From Beroe ovata (Eukaryota; Ctenophora; Nuda; Beroida; Beroidae), in the NCBI GenBank assembly GCA_946803715.1, contig CAMPET010000023.1:686-45568 (forward strand): DNA of 44,883 nucleotides. Direction: 5' to 3'. Numbering within the stretch: the first letter of the stretch is position 1; each line of letters begins with the position of its first letter. This document shows positions 33,701 through 44,831 of the stretch, piece by piece. The notes under the pieces were generated by a model that had not been told where the DNA came from, ran no database searches, and saw nothing but the letters and a program-made list of their open reading frames with translations. The position numbers were made by a program, and so were the translations under genes.

Positions 33701-36099
33701 TTTTTGGACTGGTATGAACGGTCATATTATAAACTGAGTGATCCACCGACTATCTCTGTGGCATAGACGTGTGCGCTGATGGAAGCTTGACATACATAAA
33801 ATTTATATAATGTCTGAGCTATTATAATTGGGTGAATCATTGAAAACGTGACAGAGGTCAAATCAAGCTGCTTACTACAGCAATAGGACATAGTAATATT
33901 TAGTTGTAGAATGTACGCCACCCAGCTGATCCAAAGTCGACTAACAGAAGGACTTGCATCATAAAATATATACTTCGGGCAATGAGTTAGCTCCTAATGA
34001 TTTAATAGTACTTCAATAATTGCTTGTATTTAAAGTGAAATTTGATCAACACACGGGGGTATAACTTATATGATAAATGTAAACTGTCGTTGGTTGTGAT
34101 GGTGGTGGCCAGCTTGTGACACCCAAATTTTAATTGTGTAATTGATGGTGTGTGTAAGTTACTCTGCAGAGCCCCAATTTTCGCCAACATGGGAAGGTTA
34201 CCATGAAGAAACAGCCACTGACAAAAAACTGATGCATTGAAATAATGCAAGCCAACATTCCGCATGACAACCGTTGCTAGGAACATGCCCATTCCAAAGC
34301 AAGGAGAGGGGGGCTCGTTCCATTAATAAAAACGTGACAACGCACCTCAAATCTACTATAGACCGCGCTCCACGGAGTATCGTAGCACGGCTCTTATTCT
34401 CATTACTTAGGAATTGTATGAGAAAGTATCAACCACACCGTGTCGAGGTGGCTATAATAGTGGTCTGTGTACCGACAGAGTGTATGTCTGACCTGATCGG
34501 AGAGGAGATTTGTGGATGCGGGATTTGCATTGCAGGTTATATCCTGCACAAGTGGATCAAGCAAAAAGACATAAGATCAGTCTCTCCGAAACATAAGACG
34601 GCTGCTTGGAGATGAATGATATATATCCGTACAATTTGAACCAGATTGAAGCCACGTAAATTCTTACATCTTCCCCCAAGTCCCAGCCATCTTACACCAA
34701 TATATTCGCTCAGCGAGAAAGGAATAATTGCATTGATTCATTTTGAAGGTTTCGCCTAAAATAGAGCTTATATAGTCTGAGAGAGTGATGGTTTAGTGCT
34801 CATTGTCTCTCATGTGTATTAAAGGAGTTAGAGTATTGATCTTTATTAGCACGAGTAAAAGGGGCATGTGTTCTTAACGATGGTTAGATGAGTTACTTTC
34901 TGAAGGGCTCACGTGAGAAAAATGATAAGAACTTAAAGTGATGGTAAGTTGATAACCCAGAAAAATCTTAGGTAAAATAAAAGCTTAAGATATAAAGTTA
35001 ACATGTAGATTTAACCGAAACTCATCATTCCACTTAGATTTGACTTATTGAAGGATAATGTGGATGCAAGAATCTGTTTAACAGCCTTCCCCCACTCCTC
35101 TCCTCTTTCCCTACTCTCTCCTTACTTCGTTTTTACCAAGCCCGTGGTCGGATAATAAGTCAAAGTTCGAGGGGCATTGTTTGACCCCTGGCCCCGCACC
35201 TCCTCTATGATATCGTAGAATGATTTTACAGCTACCTGCACTCATCATATATACTGCATAGACAAAACTTTTGACATTATACCGCTGTAAACCGCGGCTA
35301 TTGGCTGTATGGAGTGTTAGGCGACTCAGAGCTTGTAGACACTTTGGATGCAGAGTAAAATACTCCTTTAGAGAGCAGTTTTCTTTAGCTATACAGATGC
35401 TTTTTCACCACTTTGAGTAGTGAGGTAAAAATCCTACCGATTAGGTGCCACCAATCTCCAAAGCTGAGGTCGGTGGTTTCTGGTTTTCAACTGAATTCAC
35501 ACAAGATGCACTCATGATAAGAGGTCAATGAGTGATGGTTAAGTTGACAAGTTGTGTTCAAGTGAACTCTAACAGAAATCACACAAGTAATGATCTATTC
35601 ATGTGAACTCAACATCTACACAGCATGATATTAAAATATGATCTTTGATCACAGAAGACTAGACAACACAACAAGCTCAATATATAAATCGAGCTTGACC
35701 AAGAGTAAAACTCAATCTTTATTAAGGGAGTAGAATAACTGGTCAACTCAATGAATATGTTAGTACATTAGCCTTCCGCTGAGTGGTAAATAAAAATGTA
35801 CACCATACACTCATTCATTATCAACCTGTGATGTATATTATAGTTCTGGTTCAAAGCTATCAAGCCAGCACATATGATTAACGTGCTAAAATAGAACAGG
35901 AGTATAGCTCTCGAGCTTATGATACGAAATGTACTATTACAATACATGTCTGATATTTCACTGAATTTTGAAATTGATTGACATGATTGTATCCCTGGAA
36001 AACTTACAGTCTCCTCCGTTTTGAAACAATAATTGATGTACTTTTCCCTTAATTTGACACTTAGTAAGCCACTTGATTCATCACCGCTTGTAGGATGGC
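29581..36099. other. Gene-poor region with CA/GT tracts and an 874-N gap
   Basis: Apart from the RGS leader, no exon was found in the visible sequence. Content is AT-rich unique DNA plus CA/GT tracts at 29827-29849, 30724-30752, 32696-32745 and 32841-32873. Two frames, 32933-33220 and 34274-34615 on plus, are open but have no recognisable family. A gene could lie in the gap. Confidence 0.4.
29850..30723. other. Assembly gap (874 N)
   Basis: Bordered by (TG)n on the left and (CA)n on the right. Size may be an estimate. Confidence 0.98.
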
Positions 36100-38310
36100 A
36101 TGACTTGCACTTGTGGCTGCGATGTAGTTGAGGATTACGAAAGTCGCAGCTTCTGTACCGGATGTGGCTCATTAGTGTCAGGTGTCCCCTTCGTGTCGAC
36201 CTGGACAGACGGTAAGGGGAAGACTGACCTCTTGTACGATGCTGCTGATACATTTCGAAGTCGTGGCTTGAAATTGTGTGACTCCGTTATAAACAAGGAG
36301 GTGAGAAATAAGAAACGCAGGTTGCAAAACATCAGGGATGCTTGTAAGAGACTGAGAATTGCAAACAGCGATCTGATTGCGGAGACAGCATATCTTCATA
36401 TCAAGGAAGATGGTCTCACGAAGAACCATTTCTTGAAGAAGCACATAGCTGCTGGTATCTATTTGGCATGTAAGGATCATGATCTCGATATCACATGTCA
36501 CAAATTAATAGAAGTGTTGGAACTTCCTCCAACAACGGATACATATCTAACGTCATTGCTGAAGAAGAAGATAGCTTCCCCGCTGCCGCTGACCCTCATT
36601 GATTTTAAAGATTTCGAAACTAATGGAATCATAGGAGAAAACAAAGCTATGCTTTATCATGGACATTTTGTTGATCTCAAAGAAATAATGAGCTCAACAA
36701 AAGTACGGAGATTATCAAGGGCAGATAGAAGAACTGCTGCTGTCCTGATAAATATGATATTCCAGTTTGACTCTGGTACTTGTTTCGGTGAGAAAGAACT
36801 TGCACACTTTGATATCACGACGGAAAGTCAGATAGAGGTGTTTAAAGAGTGCACACTCAGGTGCTGGACAATTTTGTCCACAGCCGTGGTTCGTGTTCTG
36901 CCGTGGCTTTATCCTCACAGCGTGGGCAAACATCCAAACAGAGCACCGAGCCGTGGTTATCTGATTAAGAAGCTGGACAAAATCATCAGTAACAAGAAGA
37001 TCCTTATTGAGCATTTTGAAAAGTCTCCCTCTGGCTTTCATCCGAAGATGAGCCATAATCTGAACGAAGCACCTGCCTCCTCAAAGGATGCTAAAAATAG
37101 CCGTGTTTCTGAATCGAAGTGTGAGAAGAATACTCCCACACTGAATTTTGAATACAACGACATTGAAATAAGTGCTGGTGTCAGTGAGGCTTCATCAACA
37201 AGTTCTTCTTCTCAACTTAGTTTAGTCATGAAGACAGGAATCCATAAAGTTGATCAAACTAAAAAGTGTCCGGCAGAGGTCGATGCTGGCAGCTATCCAA
37301 CTATAAATCTGTTAGATCAGGACACCGTAAGAGACTGTGTGACTAGTTTCAAGAAGTATATATCGGACTCTAGGTATAAAGACATCATTGCACTCTTTGA
37401 AAAACTCTGTAACATACTCCTTTTCACAGAACTAAGGGAAAAACTGCTGAAATCTCCGCGTTTAACTTGCTCCATCCTTCTCTATCAGATAATCGCTGCT
37501 CTGGAGACAAGCGTTCCCTCTTTCGCTGAGATTTTCAATGGCAAGCAAAAAGAAAAGGCCGTCCAATTGGATCATCTTATTCGGCTAATTTTCATTAAAT
37601 TGTGTATGTTCATTCCAGGCTTGCTACCAACTAAAGTTCCCCGGGATAGACTTTCAGGAATCGTGAATTTGTTCTACAGTACCTGTCTCGGTGAGGGCAA
37701 AATGTACAATATATTACTAAAGTATGCTAGGGAGACCTGGGAAAGCTGTCAGGAAAATTCGGAACTCGAAGACAAGGTTGCCGAGTCTGACAGTTCATCT
37801 GATGATAAGGATGTAGACTCAGTTGATGGGAGTGCCCATGTTGAGGAGATGGAAAAAGAGTCAGAAAACTCGGCCAATGTCAGCACTGACTCTGGGATAG
37901 ACCCTGATCCTGATCTTACTCAGGTTTCTCCATGTGGCAATATTCCTACTGCTCCCCAACACTTGAGTTGTTTTGCTGTTTCAGCCTCCGTCAATGGATA
38001 CTTGATCGGACAACGTCCACAATGTTGCTGCCCACATATTGCAGTGATTCCAACTGGTAATGAAATCCTGCCGTCTACCATCCCAAATAGTTGTTATCTT
38101 CATACCACAGTTGCTGATGCTCACATTGTCTCAAATCCACAGCTTTCCTCCTTATCACATATCACCAAGGATGTGATCGGTCAAAATCCTTGTGATAACC
38201 ACTCACGGACATCACCCCTACATGTACAACCTCCGAAGGTGATACCAGAACCTCAGGGAAGTGCTGATCATTTTGATTGGACTAGGTATGACTGGACCAA
38301 ACGGAAATAG
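36100..38310 (+). CDS. TFIIB-family protein, BRF2-like
   Basis: BRF2 is the TFIIB-like subunit of TFIIIB used at type 3 RNA polymerase III promoters such as U6. This single-exon gene encodes 736 residues, much longer than vertebrate BRF2 (about 419). A cysteine-rich start (C3, C5, C7, C19, C22; FCTGCGSLVSG) looks like a zinc ribbon. A first cyclin-like fold spans about 65-165 (RRLQNIRDACKRL, then HIAAGIYLACKDHDLDITCH). A second spans about 200-275 (RRLSRADRRTAAVLINMIF). After a Ser-rich linker a further helical region (about 408-548, SPRLTCSILLYQIIAALETS) somewhat resembles another cyclin fold. An acidic serine stretch (about 555-600) and a low-complexity tail follow. An in-frame TAG is two codons before the ATG, and TTGTAG ends six bases upstream. 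The TFIIB family is likely. BRF2 rather than another member is the best guess from the spacing of the ribbon and first fold. Confidence 0.55.
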   Translation: MTCTCGCDVVEDYESRSFCTGCGSLVSGVPFVSTWTDGKGKTDLLYDAADTFRSRGLKLCDSVINKEVRNKKRRLQNIRDACKRLRIANSDLIAETAYLHIKEDGLTKNHFLKKHIAAGIYLACKDHDLDITCHKLIEVLELPPTTDTYLTSLLKKKIASPLPLTLIDFKDFETNGIIGENKAMLYHGHFVDLKEIMSSTKVRRLSRADRRTAAVLINMIFQFDSGTCFGEKELAHFDITTESQIEVFKECTLRCWTILSTAVVRVLPWLYPHSVGKHPNRAPSRGYLIKKLDKIISNKKILIEHFEKSPSGFHPKMSHNLNEAPASSKDAKNSRVSESKCEKNTPTLNFEYNDIEISAGVSEASSTSSSSQLSLVMKTGIHKVDQTKKCPAEVDAGSYPTINLLDQDTVRDCVTSFKKYISDSRYKDIIALFEKLCNILLFTELREKLLKSPRLTCSILLYQIIAALETSVPSFAEIFNGKQKEKAVQLDHLIRLIFIKLCMFIPGLLPTKVPRDRLSGIVNLFYSTCLGEGKMYNILLKYARETWESCQENSELEDKVAESDSSSDDKDVDSVDGSAHVEEMEKESENSANVSTDSGIDPDPDLTQVSPCGNIPTAPQHLSCFAVSASVNGYLIGQRPQCCCPHIAVIPTGNEILPSTIPNSCYLHTTVADAHIVSNPQLSSLSHITKDVIGQNPCDNHSRTSPLHVQPPKVIPEPQGSADHFDWTRYDWTKRK

Positions 38311-38651
38311 AATGTTACCACATTGTTGAAGTTAATTGTAAATTTTTTGTGGATACCTGGATTTTTTTATTTCAACCGTATTAGGTATGATTTCAATTTT
38401 CATGATTTTAGGAGTTTAAACTTTTATGTGATGTTAGATAAGAATTACGGCATTCTCAAAGGAAACGAAGAATATTACATTAACTCCCTCAACTGTATTA
38501 TCCTGTGTTTTATTAGGAGTATGGTCGCAATCATTTTCTTTCAATTTTTGATTATATGAACATCATCCAAAATTTGTGCTTCTTTACCAAGCCATTTCCT
38601 CCCCAAATATACTATGTATTAACCCCACCCACCGTAAGTAGTAGCTATAAC
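38311..38651 (+). other. Spacer BRF2-like / PHB2
   Basis: 341 nt, T-rich, with no exon. The PHB2 frame stays open upstream of the chosen ATG as far as 38556, so a longer N-terminus cannot be excluded. Confidence 0.35.
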
Positions 38652-41380
38652 ATGGCACGGATAGCTGGAGTGGCTGCAGCTGGGATAGCTGGATTGGCAG
38701 TACTTGCCAACAACTCTCTATATACCGTAGAGGGCGGTCACAGGAGTATTCTATTCAGCAGGCTGGGTGGACTGAAGGATACTGTCTACAAGGAAGGTTA
38801 GTCTTTCCCAAACTCTGGAAGACCAATTTTCGAAGGTTCTCATTTTTGATTTTTTATCGTTTGATGTATTCGATTTTGCTCCTTAGGATCAATCTTCATT
38901 GTACACCTCATCTTACTTTTCGACCATATCTCAGGTCTCAACTTCAAAGTTCCATGGCTGCACAAGCCCATCATCTACGACATCAGGGCCACGCCCAGGC
39001 GCATCACCTCTCCCACCGGGTCAAAGGATCTGCAGACGGTGAACATCAGTCTGAGGGTGCTGTCCAGACCTGATCCAAACAGGTTGACCACGATTTGCAG
39101 GAGACTCGGAACTGACTATGATGACAGGTGAGATTCCGAACTTTGATTATTTTATGAGGAACTTAATACCGCTCCTAGTCACGAGTCGGGCAATGTTTGG
39201 CGAGGTTTTTCTCGTTCCTCAGTTACAAGCATAAGATGAAACTTTCTCGAAAAGCTGAACTATTCTGTTTGCAGGGTCTTACCATCGATTGTTAACGAGA
39301 TTCTGAAGTCAGTGGTAGCTCAGTTCAACGCGTCTCAACTCATCACTCAGCGTCAAATGGTTAGGCTTTAAAAGAAATCATATCAACTGAAAAAATGAAC
39401 TGGAATAATCTATCACTGATATCAACCGAATAATATATTTCCATTGTTTTTTCAGCACACGTCTTCTCTATCTGTATCTCACTGTCGATGTGTTGAATAC
39501 GAATAAAATGGATAATAGAATTATTAGTCTCTTGAAATGATTGCGAATGGTGTTTGTTTAAAATACTGTTGACAGATATTTAGCGAATTTTAAGCGCAAC
39601 TCATAACTTCATAAACGCATAATAAACCCAGCGTTAAATATGAATATTGAAACCTGCTTCATCTTTATTATAGCTCATTGAAGCAGAATTCGAGCTGGTG
39701 CTAAATTTACAATATTCGGAGATAGATCTCTCACTTGAAATTTCGACAAATAAGGGCAAAATTTCTAGATTCTACACGATCGTAGAATCGGAAATAAGGG
39801 GTTCATCAAACGGAATAACTAAAAATCATGTAGCAATGCTATTACAACTTTATGTAAGTCACCACCCACGCACAACTTAGTTCTTAACAAGGGAGGGGTT
39901 AAAAGATGACGTCAGATTGCTTACAACCACACTGTTAGACTACCGCTATAACCACACTGTTAGACTACCGCTATAACCACGCTGTTAGACTACCGCTATA
40001 ACCACACTGTTAGACTACCTATATATCGATGCTGTTAGACTACGGCTTTATCCATGTATCCTGTATAACCACAGGTCAGTAACATGGTAAGAGATCAACT
40101 GGTTGAACGAGCCAGGGACTTCAACATAATTCTCGAGGACGTGGCTATAACTGACCTGTCCTTCTCTGCTCAATACACCAACGCTATTGAAGCCAAGCAA
40201 ATCGGTGAGTTAGTCTGTAAATCCAGAGATATTATAAAAACCTCTGACTATAGTATTGGACTGGTTGCCATGGTAACTGCTTGGTATAGCCTGGTTGTCA
40301 TGGATACTGATCTATATCTCTGTCTACAGCTCAGCAGGAGGCTCAACGATCTGCTATTCTTGTGGAGAGGGCTGTACAGGAGAGACAACAAAAAATCGTG
40401 CAGGCCGAGGGAGAAACCAGGGCGGCCCTTATGTTGGGTGAAGCTATCGCTAACAACCCTGGATTTCTCAAACTGAGGAGGTAAGGTGTCCACTGTTTGT
40501 ACAGAATGGTCGCGCTCTGGCAATCACCTATCTTTCCTGAATTTGATCGTAGAAAAGTACGCGGCTGCAATGCAGCCGCTGCATATGCGGCGCATTGCGC
40601 AACACCCCTGCTCCCCCTTATATAAACTGCAAGTGCCCATTATACACGTTGTGCTCTTGTTAAATGACTCACTGTCAACTTGGATCAATTTCTGTGTGGG
40701 TTTGTGCGACACATGCCTCATATACATCATGCATCTTCCCTGAGATTTCATTTGCCAAGTCTATTCAGCATACCAATTTGTAATGAAATTTTAAATTGTC
40801 TAATTTTATGTGGATCATCCATTTCAAAATCTCTTGAATTTTGCAACCAAAAATGGGCAGGAACTTACACTACTGAGTACTGACCCATCCATAATCATGC
40901 TAACGGTCATGGACTGCGTTATTATGTGTCGTGCGTTTGTATGTGTGTGTGTTAGACAGACGCACACACGACAAACCTTGTGCGTGTGTATGTGTTTGTG
41001 TGTGTGATCGTGTGTGATCGTGTGTGTTTGTATGTGTTTGTATGTGTTTACATGTGTGTTGTCCCAGACACACACGATTGTGGCCGTGGCACTAACGTAC
41101 ACACACACACACGTTACCCTACAGGATAACTGCAGCGAAGCACATAGCAGAAACAATGTCCAAGTCTCAAAACAAGGTCTACCTAACGTCCGATTCTCTG
41201 TTCCTCAACATTCGTGACACACTCGGTGACGACACTCTTATGTCCGCTGGCAAGACGAGTGATGATTTGGTCGATGTGGCAATGGGCGGTGTTGTCACAC
41301 CTGACGCAGCACCTGAAGTGGCAGCACCTGAAGTGGCAGCACCTGAAGTGGTAGCTGCTGAAGTGGCACCTGCGTTCTAA
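38652..41380 (+). CDS. PHB2: Prohibitin-2
   Basis: SPFH-family protein forming ring complexes with PHB1 in the mitochondrial inner membrane, scaffolding cristae, m-AAA protease control and mitophagy. Six exons: 38652-38796, 38935-39127, 39275-39359, 40075-40204, 40330-40480 and 41125-41380. In phase, giving 319 residues against about 299 in vertebrates. The N-terminal hydrophobic anchor ([17 protein letters not shown]) leads into [68 protein letters not shown] followed by QLITQRQM, the SPFH core [20 protein letters not shown], the coiled coil [20 protein letters not shown], and [14 protein letters not shown]. The last about 45 residues are an extension rich in Ala-Pro-Glu-Val with four near-identical APEVA repeats, not usual in PHB2. 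The next frame start upstream is possible but MARIAGV suits the family. Confidence 0.95.
39925..40048. repeat. 25-bp minisatellite in PHB2 intron 3
   Basis: Three near-perfect copies and two diverged copies of AACCACACTGTTAGACTACC plus GCTAT, about 25 nt before the exon 4 acceptor region. Confidence 0.9.
40926..41112. repeat. GT/CA-rich tract in PHB2 intron 5
   Basis: A GT-rich stretch (40926-41060) followed by ACACAC tracts up to 12 nt before the exon 6 acceptor. The halves are complementary in composition and could pair in the pre-mRNA. Confidence 0.7.
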
Positions 41381-42684
41381 AAACCCGGATCGCACCTTTG
41401 TGTTTGTGTAGGGACAAAATGCGGTAAAATATCTCGTACAGTGACCGGCTTTTTTACTCCTATTTATTTTTCAACATTGTATGAAGCAGCCCTGTGTGTA
41501 GGCAATATGTCACTGTGTCTCCCTAGGTAATTCCTACTTGTTATCGTGTTTTACATTTATCAACCTTGTTCTGATTTCCTACCTTATTTTCGATGGCAAT
41601 ATGCTGGAAAGTATTTGGGGCCACGCTCATCAAAAGGGAATGATTGATAAGGTAGATCAAAACAGTGGAAGATAACGCTGTAATCTTGGGGAAAATGAAC
41701 GAATGAATCGTACGATTCTCTTTACCCATGACTATACCTACCAGAACCATTGACCATACCTACTAGACCACCGACCACTAAAGCACATGAAAACACTGGC
41801 CATTACTACAGTGTGACCACTAGGTATAAGTATAATGGAAACACTACCTAGGTGTCTTGTGTGTGTGTGTGTGTGTGTGTGTGCACAAATATTCCCAGAA
41901 TTCTACCTGGGTTCCCGAAATAACGCAAATTGCACCGCTCAGCCGACGCCCAAAGTTCAATCCATTTGCAAATCATTGACGAAAATTGTGTCCCATTATG
42001 ATAGTATTTCACACGAAGCTGTTACAATGTCCGAGCTTAGTGGAGTATAGAATGCGGAAGCATGTATATAGGTCAACCCTGAATCAATATGCTGCAGAGA
42101 GGGTTTCTGCATGAGAAAGAGCAACACTACGGAAGATAACTATTGCAAATGTGTGTGCAGAGTGAAGCGAGCTGATTCGTGAACGCTATATTTAATTGAG
42201 ACGGCTGCTCAGTGATCGGCTACATGCACCCATATATGGTTCGGGATGGTGAAGCAGGGTTTAAATCCGCACAAAATCTCATCCCCAATTTTGGTTTGAA
42301 TTCACTCCCCACAGTTCTCGCAGAGTTGTTACGTGGTTTCGATTTCCATCAAATATCTGCACATGTCCTTGAATCGTATTATGTTCAGTCAGACAAAACA
42401 TATATTTTCGCTCATAAAACAGCTAACCATTTGCACTGGTGAACACTGAACAATCTCCAATGACCACGACGCACATAATTCTCGATAATAATGATGGGAT
42501 ATGATGCTCTCCGAGAACGCAATTTCTGTCAACCCCGCTCATATAATATTTCGGTTGCGCCGGTTATCCACTGATATTCTATTTGACAGCTAGTGCATCA
42601 TCTCTGTCTCTATTTGGCCGTAATGAACAGATGCTGCTTCCCCAAATAACAGTCGACGAAATATGCTGAATTATACTTCCTACA

Positions 42685-42790
42685 GAATGAGCCCACGTTA
42701 CCCCCCTTACTCTGTGAACTGAGAGGTCGTATATTTGGGTTACACAACGTGGGAACGTACAGAAAACGCAAAGGTTCCCCTGACTGTGCA
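42685..42790 (+). repeat. Dispersed repeat related to the 2349-2691 element
   Basis: Shares, in order and on the same strand, CTGTGAACTGA..GTCGTA (versus CAGTGAACTGAAAGTCGTA near 2476) and TATTTGGGTTACACAACGTG (versus TATTTGGGTCACGCAGCGCG near 2515), both followed by GGAAC. Many CG-to-TG/CA differences suggest methylation-linked decay of one copy. Confidence 0.6.
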
Positions 42791-42825
42791 GTGTGCATGA
42801 CCACTATCTTCAATAATCGGTACTC

Positions 42826-42950
42826 AAAAAAGCTCATTACGAAATACTGCCAAAAGCTCATTACGAAATATCGGCCAAAAGCTCATTGGGAAATACCGGC
42901 CAAAAGCTTATTGCGAAATACCGGCCAAAAGCTCACTACGAAATACATCT
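42826..42950. repeat. 25-bp minisatellite
   Basis: Five copies of CCAAAAGCTCATTACGAAAT plus ACCGG with scattered changes. Confidence 0.95.
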
Positions 42951-43407
42951 AACTTAACCTCACGGAATATGAATACGAGTACAGTAACATATCCGAACAC
43001 CTGTGAAACTGAACTGCGTGATCTATTTCAATTTGCGATCTATTTTATAGACATAGAGTACAACACACACGGTTCATATTATAGTCTTTGTGGTATAGGC
43101 CTGGTTATGCCTCTCTCTCTACAATGAAAAAAGGATTACCGCTAAACGGTAAATGAGACTGACTCACACACACACACATACACATACACACGCACACACA
43201 GGCACACATACAATTTACGCGCACTCATTCATTGAAACACTGTGTTTCTTTCTCCAAGATACTGCTGACAGTGACACCATTCCCCACGACAACATGATCT
43301 ATGAAAGATGAAGTTTCTCACTTTTTCCATGATAATCTGAGAGCAAATATCTCACCACCCTCTCCCCCTCTCTAACCCCATTTCTCTCACTATAGCAATA
43401 GCGTGAA

Positions 43408-44831
43408 ATGCCAGTACCTGCTATGATGACACCATCACAGAACATTCTCTCCCCCCATGACACCACTCCGCCCACCACAAGCTGCCTCCATACGGAGCAA
43501 GCGTGTGCTGTACAATACTCTGGCAGTGAAATTGGAAGTGGCACTCTTTATGTTACCGAGACGTGAGTATATGGTATGTATCATGACGGACAAACATTGA
43601 AACATGGCGGAATTCGGAATTCCGCTTTCTCTCGAGAATTAAAAAAACACAGAATTCCGCTATCTAATTAGAATTTAGAGATAATACTAGAGTTCTGCTA
43701 TTGAGAAGGGGAGGGAGCACAAGATCTATAGTTCAAGTTGGTTTTGGAGGATTTAAACATGATTTAATTACTGCTAATATCAGGTCAATTTCATGGATAC
43801 GAGATCAGGATAGAATGGGGTTTTCACTAAACTACAAGCAGCTCATCGCACATGCGGTATGTTTCACTGTAAAATATACTTTCCCATTTTCATTTTATAT
43901 TACCCTGAATAACAACAGAGGTTTGGAAGATCGCAAATAAGTTCCAGAGACCTTTGGTTAATTGGTTTTGCCGTTAGTGTACTATGAACTTAAGAACTAA
44001 ATGGTTCGTAAATAGTAGTGGCTGTATAGTTCCAAGAGACTTGTTGTAGGAAATTTTCCCCAACCCCAAATGAGTAGTTAATGTAGAGGCACGCACTGAA
44101 ACCAGCTTACAATTTCACAATGCACTTCACTAGTTGAGTTGTGAAAATAAATCAATGTTCCGTTTCTGACTCCCTACCGATATGACCTTTTGGGGGGAAA
44201 TCATGATATGAGTTATGCCTGATAAAAACCAATCGGCACACTTAAATACGACTAAAATTTAAACTGAAATGGAGGAAATGTTAGAGTGCTGTCACATTTG
44301 AGACTCTTGAGCTCTTTCTCTCTCTCCAAATATTCAATTTTTCACTCCCATATTAAGCTTTGCTCTCAAAATTATGGAGCATCAATACGTCGTCAATTGC
44401 ATCATCCTGTCACCGAAATTATTGATATTATGAATGAATCAAGCTCATACTCATAGTCATAGTCATACTCATAGTCATAGTCATAGACCATAATAGTCAC
44501 GCATGCTATTAGTATTTCCTGGCACTGCCGATTGAAAGGGACTTATCACTTTTCATAGATCGAATGTCTCAAGTGAGTGGAAATTGAATGAAGATTATCG
44601 CGTCTTTTTAATTCCGACCCAATACACACCGATGTGTACAAAATACCCCACTCTCTTCCTCCCAGATCTCTAAGGACGTAACGACCTATCCGGTGCCTTG
44701 TGTCTACATGCTCTACGAGACAGACAGCAGACAGACAGGCGCTGCTCCGGCCCGTGCTATGGAGGATAACGAGGAGGAAGAGGATTCAGCGAATGTGGAG
44801 ATTAGGATAGCTCCTCAAAATGAAAATAGTG
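43408..44831 (+). CDS. CLNS1A: Methylosome subunit pICln (5' part, partial)
   Basis: pICln presents Sm proteins to the PRMT5 methylosome and chaperones early snRNP assembly in the cytosol. Three exons are visible, 43408-43562, 43784-43856 and 44666-44831, in phase. A donor GTATGT follows and the rest is off the right edge. The PH-like domain is recognisable: SGSEIGSGTLYVTET (family GxGTLYI-E), then SWIRDQDRMGFSLNYKQLIA followed by HA, the strand SKDVTTYPVPCVYMLYET, and the characteristic acidic insertion (EDNEEEEDS). The start ATG has an in-frame TAG three codons upstream and an acceptor-like CTATAG ending 12 bases before it. A second ATG pair five codons in is a possible alternative start. 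Confidence 0.9.
44443..44486. repeat. Hexanucleotide (TCATAG/TCATAC) repeat in CLNS1A intron 2
   Basis: Seven tandem hexamers, TCATAC or TCATAG. Confidence 0.9.

Larger units (their letters stand above)
41381..43407. other. Repeat-rich intergenic region PHB2 / CLNS1A
   Basis: No exon recognised. It contains a GT tract (41859-41883), a segment related to the 2349-2691 element (about 42685-42790), a 25-bp minisatellite (42826-42950) and a CA tract (43164-43210). The right end, 43340-43395, is strongly pyrimidine-rich and ends CTCACTATAG twelve bases before the CLNS1A ATG. Confidence 0.5.

Noticed and set aside
34274-34615. 113-codon plus-strand frame with a Cys-rich segment
   Set aside because: No family similarity recognised and no splice or poly(A) context; length is possible by chance in 6 kb.
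35768-36253. 161-codon minus-strand frame overlapping the BRF2-like start
   Set aside because: It is a shadow of the coding strand and random 3' sequence with no similarity.
42826-42950. Possible CRISPR-like array
   Set aside because: The copies abut with no spacers, so it is a plain minisatellite.
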